Made by a program: the position numbers and the translations under genes
Notes under the pieces: model-generated
The model's input: the letters and a program-made list of their open reading frames with translations, nothing else
What the model was told of the DNA's origin: nothing
Databases searched by the model: none
Assembly (NCBI GenBank): GCA_032122615.1
Contig: JAQBGF010000204.1
Span: forward strand, 1 to 6,877
DNA: 6,877 nt
Reading direction: 5' to 3'
From: SHZI01 sp032122615
GTDB taxonomy: Bacteria > Pseudomonadota > Gammaproteobacteria > Steroidobacterales > GCA-2729495
Shown: positions 4,853 through 6,877 of the stretch, in pieces
Layout: every line of letters begins with the position of its first letter
Position numbering within the stretch: the stretch's first letter is position 1

Positions 4853-6304
4853 CTAGGCGTCGGCTTTGAGGAAGGCTTTCACGTCGCTCTCGATGTTCGT
4901 GCCCTTGAAGAAATCCGGGTTGAGGCTGGTCAGCATCCGCACGGGATTGCCGAACATGAAGTCCCGGAAGTCCTCGGCCGTCATGATGCCTTCCTCGACC
5001 ATCTCGTAGGCTTCCGGCACCACATGGTCCATGTCGCTGACGTCCCAGTGGCCGACATCGGAGGAGAACATCGCGCGCAGCTTGCGGCCGGGCGGCGTGT
5101 AGTGCGGATCGAAGGCCGTCGCAGCGAGGCGGTCGTCGGCTTCGCAACCGTAATAGAAGTTCGGAATCAACCGCTCGTAGAATTCGTCGATGTTGCTGAT
5201 GCCGGCTGCCGCGAACTCGTCCACGTAGGGCTGCTCGGCGCGACCCGCCTCGGTCGACGCCGCCATCCGGCCAGCCAGGCGTTCGCCGCCATATTTGTCG
5301 AATAACTTTGTCATCAGGTCGTAATCGACGCGGCGGGGGTCGAGTCGATGCAGGTTGTCTCCGCTGCGCTTCTCCCAGCGCTCCTTCAGGTCGTGGACCA
5401 TCTGCGCGCCCCAGGAAGCGCCGCACTCGAGGAACGCGAACGGCAGCTTCGGGAAACGGTTCGTGACACCACCGAAGAACAGGGCCTTGGCATAGGCATG
5501 GCCGGCTTCCGCAAAGTGCCCCGTCTGGTTGTAGACGTAGCTGCTGGTAGAGCGGCGCAGCCCGATGCCCTGGGTCGTGGCGTGGAACGTCATGGGGACC
5601 TTGAGGTCCATACACTTCTGCCAGAGGGGGTCGTAGTCGTACTCGCTGTCCAGCGCGAGCAGGTCCACCCAGAAGGTGTGGTCGAGCAACCGCGGTGTAT
5701 CGAGCGGCTTGCCATCCGTCGTCTGGATCGGCCGGCGCACCATGCTGCCGACCATCGGCACCTTCAGGCCCAGTTCCCCCAGCGCGTAATCCATTTCCGC
5801 CAGTGCTTCCCGCGGCGTGTGGCAGGGAATGGCGGCGGCAGCCGTGAGGCAGTCTTCGCAGCCGCGGAACAGCTCGGCGACCATCACGTTGTACGCGCGG
5901 CAGCTTGCCTGGCGCAGCTCGTCGTCGGCCATGCTCGGCAGGAGCAGGCCGATAGAGGGGTAAATGATGGAGTAGTCCATGCCGAGTTCCGGCAGGCGTT
6001 CGCGAAACAGCCGGGGCAGCATCGCGGTGGCGCGATCGCGCGTGTTTTCGGCAGGCGACAGCCAGAAGGCAGGACGGTAGATATTGGCGCGGCGGCGTTC
6101 TTCCTCTCCGAGCTGGTGCCAGCCGCGCTGGTTCTGGGCGAGGAAGCCTTTCCAGAAGCGCCCGCTGACTTCAGGCCCCGCCACCTGCTTTAAGAAATCC
6201 ATCAGTGCCGGCATGAATTCGATGATGTGGCCATCCATATCGATGACCGGGTGTCCGAGGCGCCGGCGAGTATCAGCGGCAGCTCCGCGAGCCTGGGTGT
6301 CCAT
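4853..6304 (-). CDS. Amidohydrolase_2 family metal-dependent hydrolase or decarboxylase
   Basis: The protein has 483 residues, is cytoplasmic (no signal) and has a TIM-barrel type fold by family. Visible landmarks of amidohydrolase_2 proteins (PF04909; relatives include ACMSD and aromatic acid decarboxylases) are VIDMDGHIIE near the start (Asp22, Asp24, His26: the first metal-ligand strand), FHATTQG (His241), LECGASWG (Glu293) and MFSSDVGHWD (Asp416), followed by FMFGNPVRML, the usual closing helix. The length exceeds the roughly 300-350 residues of ACMSD; extra sequence sits between the first strand and His241 and around 310-400. The ATG at 6304 has AAGGGG 6 bases upstream. The substrate cannot be read from sequence; hydrolysis or non-oxidative decarboxylation of a cyclic or aromatic acid is the family expectation. 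The gene is divergent from a cupin_3 gene across 141 bases, which hints at shared control. Confidence 0.88.
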   Translation of the reverse strand: MDTQARGAAADTRRRLGHPVIDMDGHIIEFMPALMDFLKQVAGPEVSGRFWKGFLAQNQRGWHQLGEEERRRANIYRPAFWLSPAENTRDRATAMLPRLFRERLPELGMDYSIIYPSIGLLLPSMADDELRQASCRAYNVMVAELFRGCEDCLTAAAAIPCHTPREALAEMDYALGELGLKVPMVGSMVRRPIQTTDGKPLDTPRLLDHTFWVDLLALDSEYDYDPLWQKCMDLKVPMTFHATTQGIGLRRSTSSYVYNQTGHFAEAGHAYAKALFFGGVTNRFPKLPFAFLECGASWGAQMVHDLKERWEKRSGDNLHRLDPRRVDYDLMTKLFDKYGGERLAGRMAASTEAGRAEQPYVDEFAAAGISNIDEFYERLIPNFYYGCEADDRLAATAFDPHYTPPGRKLRAMFSSDVGHWDVSDMDHVVPEAYEMVEEGIMTAEDFRDFMFGNPVRMLTSLNPDFFKGTNIESDVKAFLKADA

Positions 6305-6340
6305 TAGCGTCCCCTTGCGAAAGTCGAGTGGCAGGATTTA

Positions 6341-6370
6341 GTGATACACCCCGGGCGTGGCCGGCGTCCA
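6341..6370 (-). promoter_or_regulatory. Candidate sigma-70 type promoter of the amidohydrolase gene
   Basis: On the - strand TGGACG (6365-6370) is separated by 18 bases from TATCAC (6341-6346); each matches the consensus at 4 of 6 positions. Transcription would start near 6334, about 30 bases before the ATG, leaving room for the AAGGGG site. The match is modest. Confidence 0.3.
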
Positions 6371-6386
6371 GCATTTTGGCGGTGGC

Positions 6387-6401
6387 GCGGCACTGTGCCG
6401 C
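6387..6401. promoter_or_regulatory. Interrupted palindrome in the divergent control region
   Basis: GCGGCAC and GTGCCGC flank a single T, giving a perfect 7+1+7 inverted repeat. It lies between the candidate amidohydrolase promoter and the cupin -10 box, a position suited to an operator that affects both genes. It could also form a small hairpin only at DNA level, since a 1-base loop is too tight for a full RNA stem. Confidence 0.35.
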
Positions 6402-6432
6402 ATTCGGCCCCGGCCCCGGTGTAGCGGCCATC

Positions 6433-6438
6433 TATACT
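6433..6438 (+). promoter_or_regulatory. -10 box predicting a leaderless cupin mRNA
   Basis: TATACT (5/6 to consensus) ends 7 bases before the ATG at 6446, so transcription would begin at or within a base or two of the start codon. No purine-rich ribosome binding site is present upstream (the sequence is CTGGCTG). No good -35 hexamer is visible in the GC-rich sequence 17 bases upstream. Confidence 0.4.
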
Positions 6439-6445
6439 CTGGCTG

Positions 6446-6811
6446 ATGGCCGACAAGTTAATCCTGATGCCGGATGCAGGACCCGACGCACCCGTGCCGG
6501 AAGCCGGGCAAGGTTCCGCCGAGGCCTTGCTGGCCGGTGACTACCGCACACGGACCTGGAATCATTTCACCGGCGAGAACGGGCGCCTTTACTGCGGGAT
6601 CTGGGAAAGCACGCCCGGCAAGGTTGTCATCAACTACACGGAATGGGAATTCTGCCACCTGATCGAGGGGAGGGTGATCGTGGTCAACGAAGTGGGTGAG
6701 GAGTGGCACCTGGGGCAGGGCGACGCCTTCATGATTCCGGCTGGCTTCAGGGGTACGTGGGAAACGATCGAGACGGTGCGCAAGCACTACGTCATCCTGA
6801 TGCCGGCCTAA
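6446..6811 (+). CDS. Small cupin_3 (DUF861) domain protein
   Basis: The protein has 121 residues and one cupin barrel. The conserved line of the cupin_3 family is clear: GIWESTPGK (51-59), YTEWEFCHLIEGRV (64-77), GEEWHLGQGDAFMIPAGFRGTWE (84-106) and the closing VRKHYVIL (111-118). Relatives include (S)-ureidoglycine aminohydrolase-like domains and many stand-alone proteins of unknown role. This one is a single domain, so an enzymatic role in purine breakdown is not implied. The ATG at 6446 is the first start that keeps the whole domain; it has no ribosome binding site and lies just after a -10-like TATACT. The gene is divergent from the amidohydrolase gene. A role in binding a small ligand or isomerising a product of that enzyme is speculation from position only. 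Confidence 0.87.
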   Translation: MADKLILMPDAGPDAPVPEAGQGSAEALLAGDYRTRTWNHFTGENGRLYCGIWESTPGKVVINYTEWEFCHLIEGRVIVVNEVGEEWHLGQGDAFMIPAGFRGTWETIETVRKHYVILMPA

Positions 6812-6818
6812 CGCCGGC
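6802..6818. terminator. Hairpin over the cupin stop codon
   Basis: Two copies of GCCGGC (6802-6807 and 6813-6818) flank CTAAC and can pair as a 6-bp stem. The TAA stop of the cupin gene (6809-6811) is in the loop. It lies between convergent genes and could serve both, but it lacks a T run. Confidence 0.35.
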
Positions 6819-6823
6819 CTGAA

Positions 6824-6877
6824 TCATTTCGGTGCGAGCAGGTCTGTAAGCCGACGCGTGAACTGTTCGGTCTTGTA
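6824..6877 (-). CDS. C-terminal end of a leftward gene (partial)
   Basis: From the right edge, the - strand frame reads YKTEQFTRRLTDLLAPK and ends at TGA (6824-6826), 12 bases from the cupin stop. The amphipathic, Arg/Leu-rich ending looks like a real protein C terminus. Nothing more can be said of its family. Confidence 0.5.
   Translation of the reverse strand, partial: YKTEQFTRRLTDLLAPK

Noticed and set aside
4746..5615. Leftward open frame of 289 codons.
   Set aside because: It lies within the amidohydrolase gene in another frame, is rich in Arg/Pro/Gly as expected from a shifted high-GC gene, and shows no motif.
5348..6193. Rightward open frame of 281 codons.
   Set aside because: It is antisense to the amidohydrolase gene, whose family motifs are clear. 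The composition (Val/Ala/Arg/Gln runs) is typical of an antisense shadow.
1..6877. Search for CRISPR repeats, tRNA genes, rRNA segments and insertion-sequence ends.
   Set aside because: I saw no regularly spaced direct repeats, cloverleaf with acceptor CCA, rRNA-like sequence or transposase motifs.

Overview
The window is high-GC bacterial DNA: about 70% G+C in a block I counted inside the methyltransferase gene (541-660). Genes are tightly packed and run on both strands. A PbpG-type D,D-endopeptidase, a PEP-CTERM/VPLPA-like sorting tail and strong GGAG ribosome binding sites suggest a Gram-negative proteobacterium. A gammaproteobacterium is my best guess, but the genus cannot be read from the sequence.

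Left part (1-1622). The 3' end of a rightward gene (1-53) is followed by a 12-bp hairpin and then by a leftward gene for an exported, COG4798-type SAM-methyltransferase-like protein (139-900). Upstream of that gene lies a disturbed stretch (about 901-1622). It holds a leftward coding-like fragment with unusually low G+C (47% over 951-1070), the 3' end of a rightward gene for a cell-surface protein with a PEP-CTERM-like tail, and a leftward small coiled-coil ORF interrupted by TGA. The first two fragments are head to head and both lack 5' ends, which looks like the scar of a deletion or rearrangement.

Middle part (1716-4693). A rightward pair encodes a PbpG-like murein D,D-endopeptidase and an RNA 2',3'-cyclic phosphodiesterase (ThpR/LigT), 9 bases apart. 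Next comes a DUF2182 membrane protein, convergent with a DUF1326 protein. Their stop codons abut in a single TGATCA palindrome with no intergenic base. Both carry conserved cysteine clusters, and DUF2182 also carries a methionine cluster. This pair is the best candidate here for a poorly described system, possibly metal or thiol chemistry at the membrane.

Right part (4694-6877). A leftward amidohydrolase_2 gene of 483 codons is followed downstream by a perfect GC hairpin. It is divergent from a small cupin_3-type gene. Their shared 141-base control region holds a 15-base interrupted palindrome, and a -10 box lies so close to the cupin ATG that a leaderless mRNA is predicted. The window ends inside a leftward gene, of which only the last 17 codons and the stop are visible.

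No tRNA, rRNA, CRISPR array, complete insertion sequence or origin was recognised. The functional links between these genes are mostly inference. Clear pairings are pbpG-thpR (likely one transcript), DUF2182/DUF1326 (convergent partners) and amidohydrolase/cupin (shared control region).
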